The notes under the pieces are model-generated. The model saw only the letters and a program-made list of their open reading frames with translations. It was not told the DNA's origin and made no database searches. Shown in pieces: positions 10,274-22,343 of a stretch of DNA of 64,000 nucleotides. Origin of the DNA: Tilletiaria anomala UBC 951 (lineage: Eukaryota; Basidiomycota; Exobasidiomycetes; Georgefischeriales; Tilletiariaceae). Within the stretch, counting starts at the first letter, position 1; each line of letters opens with the position of its first letter. Both the position numbers and the translations under genes were made by a program. The DNA lies in contig NW_013547009.1 in NCBI RefSeq assembly GCF_000711695.1, forward strand, positions 124,001-188,000, in the 5' to 3' direction.

Positions 10274-13200
10274 TCACTTCTGCGCTTCTTGTTCCGGCCC
10301 GCGAACGCCGACAAGTCTGAACCGGATCCGGACGAAGAGCGTGGAGAAGAGGTGCTGCGTGAGGTGGCAGTCGTAGAGTGGCAGATGCCTATAACCTTCC
10401 TGCAGCGCGCCCACGCACGCAGTGTAGCTGGCGATCGCAGGCGCGTTCGCATTCGCTTGCGATGCATGCGTTGTCGCAGCGCTGGTTGCAAGCGGCGGAG
10501 ACGTGACAGCAGCGGCAGTAGCGCCATCGTGGGCGGCAGCAGCGACGGGGTTGCTGCCAGAAGCATCCTCGATGCGCCCAAGGTCGTCCGCATCGTGTGC
10601 GTGGACCTGGAAGCGCAGGAAACACAGATCGAGCATGCCTCGTGTGAGCTGCTTCAGATCCAAGTGGGCACTGCTGCCACTTCCGCTGTTGCCTTGACTC
10701 TGACTCTGACTTTGATGAGACGTTTCGGCTGGTACTTCGATCGGCACGCTTAGCTTAGCGTTCCAAATCGGATTAAAGCCATTATTGCGCACCACGTCTG
10801 TTTGGAGACGTGCGGTGCTCGTGGCAGCGGGAGTAGCAGCGGGCGTAGCAGCGGACGTGGCCGAGGGCGAGGGAGAAAGGGAAGGAGGAGAAGCGATCGT
10901 CGCGGCTCCCAAGACGCTCAACGTGGGCTGCGAATTGGCATCCGACAATTCGGAGACGGAGAGTGCAATATTGTCCGCCTTTGCGCCTGGCGGTTGAATC
11001 TGCGCGTCCTCTTTCGAGCTGCTGTTTGGATTCCGCGAGTGTCCGGTTCCAAGGGAAGTTGACACGCGTCTCGGCGATGTGTCGGGCATGACCCTGAGCA
11101 TAGACACAGATTCCACGAGTTCGCTCATTCGCGATGTGGCTGGGGTCCGCGTGGCTGGCTGAGGGCCCCAGCTCTGCGGTGCAAGAAGCGTGACGGAAAC
11201 AGACGGACTGATGATGTCTGCCTCTTCATCTTTGTCTTTCTCCTTGGTAGCATCCCGCGTCGCGTCGCGCGAACGCGGCAGTTGCTGCGCCGAGATGATA
11301 TCTAAGTCGACAGCCAGGCGGATCCGCTGCCCTTTGCTCTTGACCAACTCTTTTTCGCGCAGGCCTTCAGGTTTGAGAACGTAGCCGCACCGGCCGTTGC
11401 GGATGAACATGGCTTGATTCAGTTCCATGCCCAGGTCTGCCGTCTGCCAATTGAGCGCAACCAGTTGGCAGCCGATCGCCCAAAGATGGTGCGGGAGAAA
11501 GTTGGCGCTTTGATGCAATCGAGCGATGCTCGACATGCTTGGGTAGATCCGGCTCAGGTGCGACCGATTGTGTTTGATGAGGTCGTCTGGCGCAGAGCGC
11601 ACATATTTAAATGCTGTCCTTTCCGAGAAGGATATCATGTGCTCGGGAGCATAGACCTCCTTTTTGTTGATACCTCGGCTTTTGACACCCACGGTATAGA
11701 TAAGCAGCGATGCCAAAGCAGTCGACATGAGCACTTTCCTCGGTTGACGTTCCTCTGGATGACGTGAAGAAAAGTGGCTGCCGAAGGGGGAAGCACGCTC
11801 GCGCAAGTTCAATGCAAGCCCGTCATCAGATCCAGTCGTGTCGTCTGATGCAGAATAGTCTTCCGAAGGAGCGTGCCAAGCTTCTGCCTTTGATTCACCA
11901 GCTGCCTCTGCTCTTGCGCGCTCTGCCTCGGCCACGATTAAGTTCTTCGCCTTGATGAGGACTTTTCCCTTGAGCTCTTCGGGGCTTGGCAGGCCGTCAG
12001 GGTTCTTGCAAGTTGCAAGCCTCTCCGTCAACAACTTGTCCTTGAGCGTCTCCCGAAGGATTTGAGCCATGACGTCTTGTTGAGCAATGTCGTTGTGTAT
12101 TTCCATGGAGAGGATAAGCGGGTAAGGCGATTTGGCAAATGCGTACTTCTCAATCGCAGCAATGACGTCTGCGAACGCCACCTTGCCTGTTAGAGTACGC
12201 CCGTGGGTAATCTGCGGAGTGTTGTTGGACCCATCCCAGCAATCGAGCTCGACGGAGCGCGCGCCTTGCTGTAGTGCGCGGACATAGCCTTCGACAGTAC
12301 TGTCCCCTTTCCACTGCCCACCGACGAGATAAGTGTTGTGACTCGAGCTGATGTAGTAGTCGTATAGGGGGCGCTCCATGTCCTGATAAGAATTGCGCGT
12401 TGTGTCGAGCTCAGTTGCAGGTCCCACGTCAGCATAAGCACTGGCGAGCAATTCGTTGGTAGTCTTGGCAGACAAGCGCTGCTTGTTCGGAGAGGTCATT
12501 TTGAGGTCAGGCATGACCGTCGTGGACTGGTCTACGATGGCCGAGTTGTCCGCGGACAACAAAAAATTTGAGAATCCCTCCAGCGTTAGAAGGCTCGACT
12601 CAAGGTCGGCGTGTCGATCGTAGAGCCTATCTAGCTGACCCTCATCCAGAACAACCTATACGGACGTGATCCGAGTCAGACACGACGTAGACTTTTGTGG
12701 GCAGATAAGTCACTTACCCTCTGCTCGTCCTGCAAGAACCTCCGAAATGCTTCGCGAGTCATAGGGTGGCTGGTATCCTTGGTCTGGCATGTCTGCCCAG
12801 TTTCGCAGGTCACCAAGTGAGATTGAGAATAGCAGTTAAACAGAAGCTCAAGCTCGGAACGTCTCTTCAGGAGCTTGACAAAGTGTTGAAATGCCGCAAA
12901 ATCCAAGTAGCCCTTCTTCTGTTGGTCTGCGCCTTGAAATCTCCGTTGTAGGTCCGCTCGGCTGCTTTGGATGCCCAAACGCTTGCAGAGTTTGAAGATT
13001 TCGTTCAAATCGAGTTTCTCGTCTTGCGTCTGGCTGTCCGCATCTTTCCACTGCTGCCGTAGCCAAACGCTTTCCTTGCCCTGGGAGCCGCTGCCATCGC
13101 CCAGCGTGTCCAGACCAAGAAGAGCGCACCGTGCACTCTGCAGAACTTCCAATCCAGTCTTCCATCGAGCAAGAGATTCATCGGAAAGGGCAATGAGATG

Positions 13201-14259
13201 GAGCGCCTTATATTCGCCAGAGCGCTGATAGATGATCGATACCCAGCGCGGCTCATGCGAGGGAGAGATAGACAAAGATGATCGGTATGCCGCTGCCGCA
13301 GATGCCCACCTGACTTCACATATGCTCTCCAGATTGACTGTGATGGAAGATGTGTAAGGGTCAGTCGATCTCAAGAATGCTCGGCAGAAAAACTCGCCCT
13401 TGTTTTGCTTCTTGCTGTCCCATAGAATCTGCCCTCGATCAGCGTCCAATCGGAAGTTCCTTTGCATAACCTTCTTTGATGTGACTTTGAGCATGGGCTC
13501 CCCAGCTTGCAGTTCTTTCGGTACGCGGTGCGGAAGGTCCAAGAGCGAGGCGCTTGGTCCCGCCGCACAAGCAGCTCCTTGGGCGACCTGCTCAGCCAGG
13601 CCTTGACCTTCCAGCCGACCTCCTTGTGGGACACCAGCCGAGCGCAGCAATAGCTCCGCTGTGTCCAAGCTCTCTACGCAAGCTGCAACTGAGCTACCAC
13701 TGGGTGTCCTGCGTTGCTCGACGCCGGCATTGTCACGCATGGACTTGAAAGTCTGGGTTGCGTCCCTGTGCGCTTTGATGGATTGCGCGCCATGCGCAAG
13801 CACATTTTTTAGACTGTGACCGCTTGCGTTCCCGCCTGCTGAGCTTGACGCGCTGGATGGTCTGCTTGTTCGTGAGGACCGCCCGACGCTCGTAGACCGG
13901 CCTTTCGTTGCCGAGGATGCCAGACCTGGTATGACCGGTGCATTTTCTGCTCTTTCAGTGACCGAGGGCTCGATGGCTGTTGGAGATGCCGACAGGGCAT
14001 TGGGGGCAAAGAGTGAGTCTGAGGAAAGACTTTCACGCCTGCCACGTTGAATGTCAACCGGTGGAGTGCTCCCGGTCGGAGCGAAGAGGCTGAAGGATGA
14101 TGACCTTGGGGATGGAGTCGAGGGCCTTTGATCCTGTTGCACAAGTCTCGCGTCATCATTACCCTTGAGCCATCTTGCGAATGTAGATTGCCAGCCACCG
14201 CGCTCCCTCGGCCGCTCTGTGCTGTCTTCAGACTCGCTTGGTTCACGATGTGTCGACAT
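10274..14259 (-). CDS. PLC1: Phosphoinositide-specific phospholipase C, delta type
   Basis: Two exons on the minus strand, 14259-12718 and 12655-10274, separated by a 62-nt intron, giving 1307 residues. Order of parts: a disordered Ser-rich N-terminus (1-250), PH domain (about 251-376), EF-hand-like region (about 410-520), catalytic X half (about 607-755) with His620 in SSSHNTY and His665 in THGRTL, a charged linker, catalytic Y half (about 827-947) with NRSHLSRIYPS, and a C2 domain from about 957. The enzyme cleaves PIP2 into IP3 and diacylglycerol at the plasma membrane under calcium control. The C2 domain is broken by a low-complexity insert of roughly 180 residues before NNGFNPIWN, and by a second Ala/Thr-rich insert, making the protein much longer than yeast Plc1 (869). 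It diverges from MGS1 over 470 bases. Confidence 0.95.
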
Positions 14260-14729
14260 ATCAGATTGCTACACCAGGAGGGCGCCTTAGAGCCGCGCCC
14301 CATGCTCAGCGTTCACCGTTGCACCATCCCTGCAATAGGAACGTATTGACCAAATCGCACCGATCTTGGTCACAGATCAGGGGTTGCACGGTCTATAAGG
14401 GTAAGCTTTTGCTTCCTCCCTGCATTTACGAACGAGCCTGTGAAGATGTCTATTGCAATTGCACTGCTTTTCAGCACATGTTGCAGCGACAGTTTGAAAT
14501 CTCTTGGCCGTGGTCTGGGGAGAGTCAGGTGAATTCCTCCCCGCGTCATCTTCACACAAGCTGATCGGCGCGTAACGCGTCAACGCGTTGATCTCGGCGA
14601 TCAACCCTCTTCAAGCAAAGACTGGGATGGTGATTGCTGAGAAGCACGGCCACCAGGGACAGCAAACAGGCAAGGCCATAATTAAATAGCAACAAGGCAC
14701 AAGGACTCGCAGTAGTCATAAACAGGCCA
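14260..14729. other. Divergent promoter region between PLC1 and MGS1
   Basis: 470 bases between divergent start codons. The notable content is a pair of ACGCGT boxes at 14575-14588, described separately. They lie 142 bases from the MGS1 start and 316 from the PLC1 start, so MGS1 is the more likely target. Confidence 0.6.
14575..14588. promoter_or_regulatory. Tandem MluI cell-cycle boxes (MCB) upstream of MGS1
   Basis: Two perfect ACGCGT palindromes at 14575-14580 and 14583-14588, separated by two bases, lie 142-155 bp before the MGS1 start codon. In yeasts ACGCGT is the binding site of the MBF complex (Mbp1/Swi6; Cdc10 complex in fission yeast), which drives replication and repair genes at G1/S. 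A close pair is typical of functional sites. That MBF binds here is inference. Confidence 0.55.
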
Positions 14730-17164
14730 ATGTCGCGCACAACCGGGGAAAGTCCGTCTACGGTGACGTGCCCCAGCTGTGGCAAGGAAGTCCTTCTCGA
14801 TGCATTGAACGGGCACCTTGACTTGTGTCTCGAGACCATTGATGGATCTAAGCCGGATCCATCTCCGCCGTCCGTAAATAGATCCAGCCAGGATGCCAAC
14901 GGTACGTGCCGAATACCGGGAATTTTTGGAGGGCGAGGCAATAGGGCTCCAACTGCAGCGCAACCTTCTGCTCAGAGCTCTTCCAAGCGCGGGCACGACG
15001 GTGAAGCTGATGCTCCCAACCGAGGCACCAAAAGGCCGACTTTCCGGTCTGTTGATGTGAACTCAAGTATTGAACCGCTTCAGCCAGGTGCAAGCACCAG
15101 CAAGGTCGGGCCACCCCCTTTAAATCAGCCGAAATTGGCAGTTAACAGCTCCAAACAGCGCATGATTGATGCGCAGCCGCTCGCAGAGCGCATGCGCCCG
15201 ACCCATCTGGATGAATTCACGGTGGGTGTTGCCCCGTCCGCCTTAGAGACCACCTTCCGTTCCGAACTCACCATCACATTTTGCTGACAGGGTCAAATGG
15301 AAGCAGTCACTGCGCTCAAAGGGTTGATGAGGCAACGCAGACTCCCGTCCATGATCTTCTGGTCGCCACCTGGAACGGGCAAAACGACTCTGGCGCGTGT
15401 GTTGGCAAACGAAATGTCTGCTATGGGGTTGCCGTATCGCTTCGTCGAAGTTTCTGCGACGACTACTCATACGAATGATATCAAGAAAATATTTGATGAG
15501 TCTGTGAATAGGCTGCAGTTGTCCGGCCAGCGTACCATCCTCTTCGTGGATGAATTTCAGCGGATCAACCGTGGGCTGCAAGATATTTTCCTGCCAGCAG
15601 TCGAGAGTGGACGCATCACACTGATCAGTGCAACGACCGAGAATCCATCATTTCGAATCGTGTGAGCTTCGCATTGGGGGGAGCGAAAGATGCCCGTTCT
15701 TCGCTAAGGTTTACATTCGTTCACAGCGGAGCACTGTTAAGCCGAATGAGAGTACTTGTGCTCAAAAAGCTCAGCGGTGAAGATCTATTCAAGATACTCG
15801 TGAGAGCTCGTGACAAAGCCTTTCACCTCGGTATCGCACTGGGCGCGGTCAGCGCCAACGCTGTCGCTCCTTCAGATCCTGTATCTACGACTCGAAAAAC
15901 GCGGCCACGAGACGAAGTTCTCCGGTATATCGCCGCAAATGCTGACGGTGACGCGCGCTCAGCTTTGAACAGCCTTGAACTGGCCATGGCAGTCACGCAA
16001 GATTCAGACGAAGAAGAGGATCCACAGGCGACAATTCAGCGACTAAAAGGCGCCGTGCGATCTGCATTGCAGTACGATCGCAGCGGCGACAACCACTATG
16101 ACACCATCTCTGCCCTTCACAAGTCAATAAGAGGGTCGGACGCCAATGCGGCCATGTACTGGCTCGCACGTATGGTGGAGGCTGGAGATGACCCGCTTTA
16201 CATCGCTAGAAGGCTCTTGGTTGCAGCCTCGGAGGACTGCTGCGGGTGAGCAGGCAGCTTGCTCGTCTAACGTACGAATGGAAAGTCTGACGATCTAACG
16301 ACTCGAGTAGAAACCCGCAGGCATTACAAATGGCAACAGCAACGTACATGGCAGTGCAGGTCGTCGGGTTGCCAGAAGCCTCTGAGAACCTTGCGCAATT
16401 GGTTCTGTATCTAGGTAAGTTTGGCTTACCTCGCGTTCTCTTAGCTGATATCACGATGAATTCGCTGATTGCGTACCTTGATGTTAGCCGAAAGTCCGAA
16501 GGATACTAGAGCTTACAGAGCATGGCAAAGGGCCAGTCAGGCAGTCAAAGACGAAGCAAGCGTGAGGGCTTGTGCCACTTTCATACATGTGCTTCAATGA
16601 CCAGATACCTTCTTCACGACAGTATCCGGTACCTCTTCACATACGCAACGCTCCCACAAAGCTCATGAAAGATCTGGACTACGGAAAGGAGTATCGCTAT
16701 GAGCCCCGTTACCTTCATCCTATCGTGCAATCCTTCCTGCCTCCTGGTAAGTCCCTCCAGTCTGACAGACGATGTTCGCGTAGTGCTGAACAACGCGTCT
16801 TGTTTCAGAATTACAGTCACGCCGATTTGTTTCTCCAGAACCAGGAGCAACATTACTGCAGGGAGAAGGCAAGGGCAGGGGGAATGCGGCGGTCATGCCC
16901 TCGGCGCCGATAGTGTTGAGGGCACGGGACGGTACTGGGCCTGCCGCTTGTCAGCGCATCTTTGAAGCAGGCAGTGAGTTACACGAAGGATTAGCGTCAC
17001 TTAAAAGCTTGAGAGCCTGATCACCTTTGCATACAGGCCGCGTGGTTGACCTTGATTTGCTCGAGGAATGGGAGCGAGAGAAGAACGATGGGCATCCTTG
17101 GGAGGGAAGGAAGCAGCTCATTGGCCAAATCGCGCTTCCCACCCAGAGAGATGGGGATTCATGA
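14730..17164 (+). CDS. MGS1: Mgs1/WRNIP1-type AAA+ ATPase with UBZ finger
   Basis: Eight exons: 14730-15221, 15291-15661, 15727-16245, 16311-16414, 16488-16561, 16605-16746, 16809-16973, 17037-17164, giving 664 residues. A UBZ4 ubiquitin-binding zinc finger opens the protein (Cys14, Cys17, His29, Cys33). After a disordered linker comes the AAA+ module: Walker [10 protein letters not shown] with Lys195, Walker B FVDEFQR with Asp251-Glu252, sensor ATTENPSF, then arginine-finger region ALLSRMRV, and the C-terminal tetramerisation domain with [16 protein letters not shown]. The enzyme acts at stalled replication forks with ubiquitinated PCNA and polymerase delta. Walker B reads DEFQR where the family usually has DEIHR. 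The last exon adds a ~40-residue charged tail. The promoter has paired MCB boxes. It converges with CWH43 with only 58 bases between stops. Confidence 0.95.
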
Positions 17165-17222
17165 CTCAAATGCATGTTTCCGAATGTCCTTTTTTCTCGT
17201 CACGTTACATGACTGACGTCAC

Positions 17223-20200
17223 CTAAACCTTCTCAGACTGCTCAGCTGGTGGCTCCCATCGAACGCTCCATTGATCGTATGGGGCGAATCGATCGACAGC
17301 AAAGTAGTCCGGCAGATATCGCGGGAAGTACATGTGCTGGTTGTACACCATCGCTGTCGGCGCGTAGAAATGCCACGGGTATCTGTTAAAGGAAATGGTC
17401 AATCAGTTCCATTGCAGGTTGAGGCGCGTGCTTGAACACTCACTGCCAGGAGAGCGGCAGACTGTCGTTGCTCATCCTTTGCGGACGGGGGTCCGTATCC
17501 GGATCCAGCTGGTAGCCGATCGGTGGGATTCGCAGCTTGATTGTCTGCAGCTCTGTGTCGGATACGGTGAATCGACTGACTCGCACATAGCCGACACGCT
17601 CAAGCGCACGGAAGCCGATGTATTCGCACCATCGATCCATATCGGTCGGGCTGTAATTGCACATCACATTAGACGAATCAAGACATTTGCACATCGATCA
17701 CGGCACTCACTCCACATCTTGAATGCGACCGTCTTCGAACAGAATCTTATAAGGCGAAGGCCTCTCCGCGTGTGGCTTGGTAACGACGTAGCCGAGGAAC
17801 AGCGCGGGGTTTGGCCACGCGTTCGAGAAAAGCTCCGCTATTCGCTTAGTTTGTAGCTCGCGGTCAAGAGGGTCTGGGGGCAAAGGCAGGACTCAGTGGC
17901 TGGGCAAGAGGGTTTTCCACCGCCTGGTGCTCACCCTCTTCTTGTCCATTATGGCTGACTATGACTTGCGTCTGAACCCCATAAATGTCGAGCCATGCCT
18001 CGATCGCAGGAGCGAGCTCGCCGTGCGGCGAAGGCAGTAGATGGTGTGTAGAATTGATGATGGGGAACTTGCTGAGCAGAACCGCACCCCAGGTATGGCC
18101 CTTGGGCGACGGACCGATGTCCGCATACATGCCCATTTCCTGTGATAGCCACTGCGTCAAGCTGTGAACCGAGGGCGCAAACATGAGTAGCACACTCGTA
18201 AACATATGCCCTGGGCCTCAATCCCGTATAGTACGCACTCTCGATTTCCGTAAACGACGCGGTGAAGATCCGTTTCAAGCATTCCAATAATGTCGAGATC
18301 CATCTCCTTGTAGATGCTGCTGAGTCTACGCGTGGAGTCGTACAGGTGCTGATCGTGTCCAAAGTGTACTGTATGGATCCCGGCAGTGACTAGTCGCTCT
18401 TCTGGATGGCTCGTCGGGGTGACTGCGACCTTTCTCCAGAACGGCACCGTCGCTGAGGCAAGTACGGCAGCGACAAGTCCGACCAGTAGTGCATTGAAGA
18501 AACGGGAGTCCTTGTTTTTGGTGCTGTCAAGGCTCCTAGTTCTGTAAGCAACCGGTTCTTCCTTTGCCTCTGCCTCAGGCTCCTGCCCATCAGGCTTGCA
18601 ATAGAGAAGCGAGAGCCCCACGAAGGCTTGCTGAGCACATAGCATCAGCCATGTCTTTTCGCGCATCATCGGGCCTATAACCGGTACGAAGGCATACGCG
18701 ACCGTTAAAACCTCGAAAAAGACCATGATGCTTGCAACAAGCCATGCAGCTGCTGAGATGCGAATTGGGTTGAACTGCATGGCGAATTGGAGGATAGGAT
18801 GCATGGTGATTGGCAGCCAGAATGCTATGGGTAGCGCGCCGAGGAGAAAGGCTGGCCAGTCATTAAGCTTCAGCAAGGCATAGAAAGCCGCGCATCCCAG
18901 AGCAAAGAAAGCTGGGTGTCTGGCGAGTGCGCTTCCTGTTGGTCCTGCGGACAGCTTGTGCGCCAGCAACACCGACATAGCCATCAAAGCGATGACGAAG
19001 CATCCATGGGTGAGCGCCATCGGGCCCTTCACAGGGTAGCCAGTCCACGTCCAAGCGATCATGGTTCCGCTGTCGCTGATGAACATGGGCAAAGCGTAGA
19101 GCATCGATCCAAGGCCAAGTGCTGCGACAGTCCCATGCAAAGGGTTGCGGGGGGTGCGGAAGCGCCTCTTGATTGCAGCAGGCATGGTTTCGGTAGGACG
19201 GAAGTAGAGTTCGCAAAGAGCGGCAAGCGCAAGGGTGAGGCCAATGAGATTCTGGCCACCATTGCTGTTGTTCATGAACACCCAAAGTGGGTGATTAGAG
19301 TGGTTGGCATACTTGGCGACGTTGGTGATGAGTAATGCAAATAGCCATGCTGTACACCGCGAGCATGATATATCAGTCGGAGCAATGCTCATGCAGCGAA
19401 TCTCACAAACACTCACTGGAGAGCTTTCGATTCAGAGTACCAAGCTCCCAAGCCCTTCCCCATTCAACAGCAAGCGCAATGCTACCAAGGCCGGCGCCAA
19501 GAATGACGAGTAAGAGTCTGCCATGCTGGCTACTCCACCACCAGCAGGCCATGCTCGGCAGGGTGAGCGCGTGCAGCAGCGCAAGTGTGCTACTAGAGAT
19601 CAAGCCCACATGCCCATCATTTCTCACCAACGCTTTCCGTATCGGCCACAAGAGCAAAAGTAGTCCCAGAGCGAAGGCTTGTGATAGCACAGCAGCTTCT
19701 TCGCCACCAATGGACAAATTGTAGACTGAGAAGAAGAAGAGTGTTGGTAACAGGCCAGTTGTGTTCGTCCAGAAGACAAAGTCTAAAAGTTACGGATAGC
19801 ATCCGGTGAGCAATCAGCGAGCCTCGTGGAAGCCGTAGATTCCAAACCGTGCACGCACTGAGGTACACATCCGACGCAAAGGCGATCCATACTCTTGTGG
19901 GACCCATTTCGGCGGCTGTGTTGTGCCCCTTGAGCTGCTCGTCTACTGCATTCTCGCTTGAACTTCGCCCTAAGCGAGGCAACAGCCGCCTGGTTCTCAA
20001 GATATTCATGTCAGTCTTGTTCTTCTTACAGGCACTATTTCACATGTTTACTCCTGGCCCATCAGCGCTTAATGATGTGGAGAGGAAACGGTCGTGATGC
20101 GTACCCTAGTGTCTCACTTGCATTCCAAGCTCCGGACGCGATAGCCTCCTGTGGGCCGCCGCGTATGAACGCACCGTCCACAAGGTCTTTGAGACGTAAG

Positions 20201-21199
20201 GGGCCATCAGTCTTTGATGGCTCAGTGGCTTCGACGATGTGAATCTCCAAGCGGGACAGATCGTAAACGCTTGCCGCGTCAAATAGAAGGTCCTGAAAGT
20301 GAAACCCGGAGCCAGAATGAGGCTGAATATTTAGCGAATCGAATGTACGCAAGTGAAGCAAAACTCACAAATACAATCAACCCCCACTCTAAGAATGCGT
20401 AGTGCGTGTAGGCTCCGGGGATCTCGAGGACCTTGTGGCGGTAAAAGAAGAACACCATGAATGGAATCATGCCAAAGAATGCTGCAGCTGCAATCTTGCG
20501 CAACCTGTTACCCTTGTTTAGCCTTACTTGACTCTCGGCTGTTGCGTCGCCCCTCTGTGGATTGGCAGGAATCGAGAGCGATAGGCTCGTACCAGAAATG
20601 TACATCCAGGCTGGTGTGAGAAGCAAGTAAGCAACCATGGCCATATCGTGGAAGTCATGGTCGTCTGTCGAAGTGACATAGACCCAGCCTCCACACGCAA
20701 AGGTGCGCGCCGTTCCGGTGATAGCCAGAATGACAGCGCGTCTGGAATGGGACGGGCTCGCGAGGGACACGAGGAGAGCCGAAAGGAAGACTAGAGCGAA
20801 GCGCGGACCTTGGGGGGAACAAGATGGGATTCACCGTGAGCGCTTCGACATGCAATTTTTGCAGGAGAAGTGGAAAGCATACCACTCATAAGAGCGATCC
20901 CAATTTGGAAGACGTTACGCTCCGGATACCAGTCTCCGCTATAAACGCAAAAGTGATCAGCATTCGCCCCATCATCCAGGCCGACAAATGACTCACATTG
21001 TCGCACTGACGCTAGGCCACCACTCATCCGGCCAGCCTGCAATCCCATTCTTGACGACCTGCTTGTAATGCCAGCCGAGCGCGAGAACGAGAGCACCAAA
21101 GAATGAGAGGAAGCCAAGCACGGTGTGCAGGTAGGACACGAGCGCCCCGGAAATCGTGACCAGCGGTGTTCGCCCTCGTTGGTTCAGGTCGCAAGGCAT
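17223..21199 (-). CDS. CWH43: Cwh43-type GPI-anchor lipid remodelling protein
   Basis: Eleven exons on the minus strand: 21199-20997, 20938-20883, 20808-20369, 20292-20118, 19915-19859, 19782-19417, 19349-18239, 18161-17935, 17873-17711, 17650-17444, 17382-17223, all phase-consistent, giving 1054 residues (yeast 953). The N-terminal half is the PGAP2/FRAG1-like multi-span membrane domain with [19 protein letters not shown] and [11 protein letters not shown]. The middle adds more membrane segments. The C-terminal third is an endonuclease/exonuclease/phosphatase-like fold with [30 protein letters not shown] and [10 protein letters not shown]. In yeast Cwh43 puts ceramide on GPI anchors in the ER, supporting wall integrity. 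The start of the 57-nt exon 5 is ambiguous: an AG further upstream, at 19944-19943, would add nine residues in frame. Confidence 0.95.
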
Positions 21200-21959
21200 T
21201 GCAGCGCTTTACGGAAGAGGCATGAACTGGCCGCACCAGCTGCATCCGTGCATGTACCGCAAGCACTTGTGTCTACGAAAGATGGGTCTTGAGAGGTCCG
21301 CTGACTCCACTGTCGAAACATGTCATTCAGAAGGTCGATGTTTTCCCCATTCGTTGTGAACGGTTTACGTTGAATTGTTTACACTCACATGTGGCGCCTA
21401 AATCCGGCCTTAGGGTTATATATAGCCTTGGAACCCCCCGCAGGCTTTGTCTTGGCCAGCCCCACTGCCGCTTTCGTTATCTCTGTCGGCAAAAGAGGAT
21501 CGATACCGTGATTGCCGGGCCACTTTTGGATGATGGTCCTCTTTCGAATACATCTAGATACGATCCAGGATTGTTGGAGGGCAAACGTGATATTCTTCAT
21601 TTGCTGCGCTAGGCTACTCGACGAGAGGAAAATTGAAGTTTTTGTGCCCATTGCACAGGTCCTGAAGCGTGGAGCCACCGATTCGTCAAGATTGACCCGT
21701 GCAGAGCTTGAAGCAGCGGGGCATGTGATTCTTTGTGCAGTGCACAATTCCCCTGTCGCGTTTGATCTCGATAAGACGCTAGACAGTCGAAATACTCGCC
21801 GCCGAATCTTCCACGAAATGCCTTCAAGGGTATGTATACGATGCGCCAATTGCCAGTGTATTCCCTGAAGCTTTCGTCAGCGCGTAACCACGAGGGATGA
21901 ATGTAAGCACGACACATTGTCAGCTTTGGCCACTCCGTGGTGTCATCTGCTAGTGTGCT

Positions 21960-22343
21960 GATTTCGCACTGTACTGGTCTGTCCAGTTCGGCACGGTAAT
22001 CTGATCTCGCATGCCAGAGGGGAGGGCTTGGTTCGCACGGTACCACGCCTCGTCAGTGCCCGTTACTGACGTGCATGACCCATTCATTCGTTGGCTGCGG
22101 CCCGGCGCCTCTGACAATAACATCGATCTCGTCATCTCTGTGATCGAACGGTGTGACGAATCCGTATTAGGAACATCGCGCAAATTTTACGGTAGAAAAA
22201 CGCTCAGTGGTCAAGATACGCTGTTCTGCTCGGCATTTACCATCAACCACAAGGGCGAGCTGCTGGTCAACCACTTCAACCTGAACCTACAGACTCGGAG
22301 AGGCTCGTCTTGGGACAAACCGACTGCACTTGTGTGCATGTAG
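21960..22343 (+). pseudogene. Possible relic of an unknown gene
   Basis: From 22011 a 110-residue open frame has protein-like composition (for example GRKTLSGQDTLFCSAF followed by NHKGELLVNHFNLNL), and the same frame continues upstream to 21960 with equally protein-like sequence (FALYWSVQFGTVI) interrupted by one TGA at 22002-22004. I found no convincing flanking exons, no start context and no family. The minus strand is also open across part of this stretch, so either strand, or neither, could be the real one. Listed at low confidence because the neighbouring gene on the same strand shows the same kind of in-frame stops. Confidence 0.2.
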
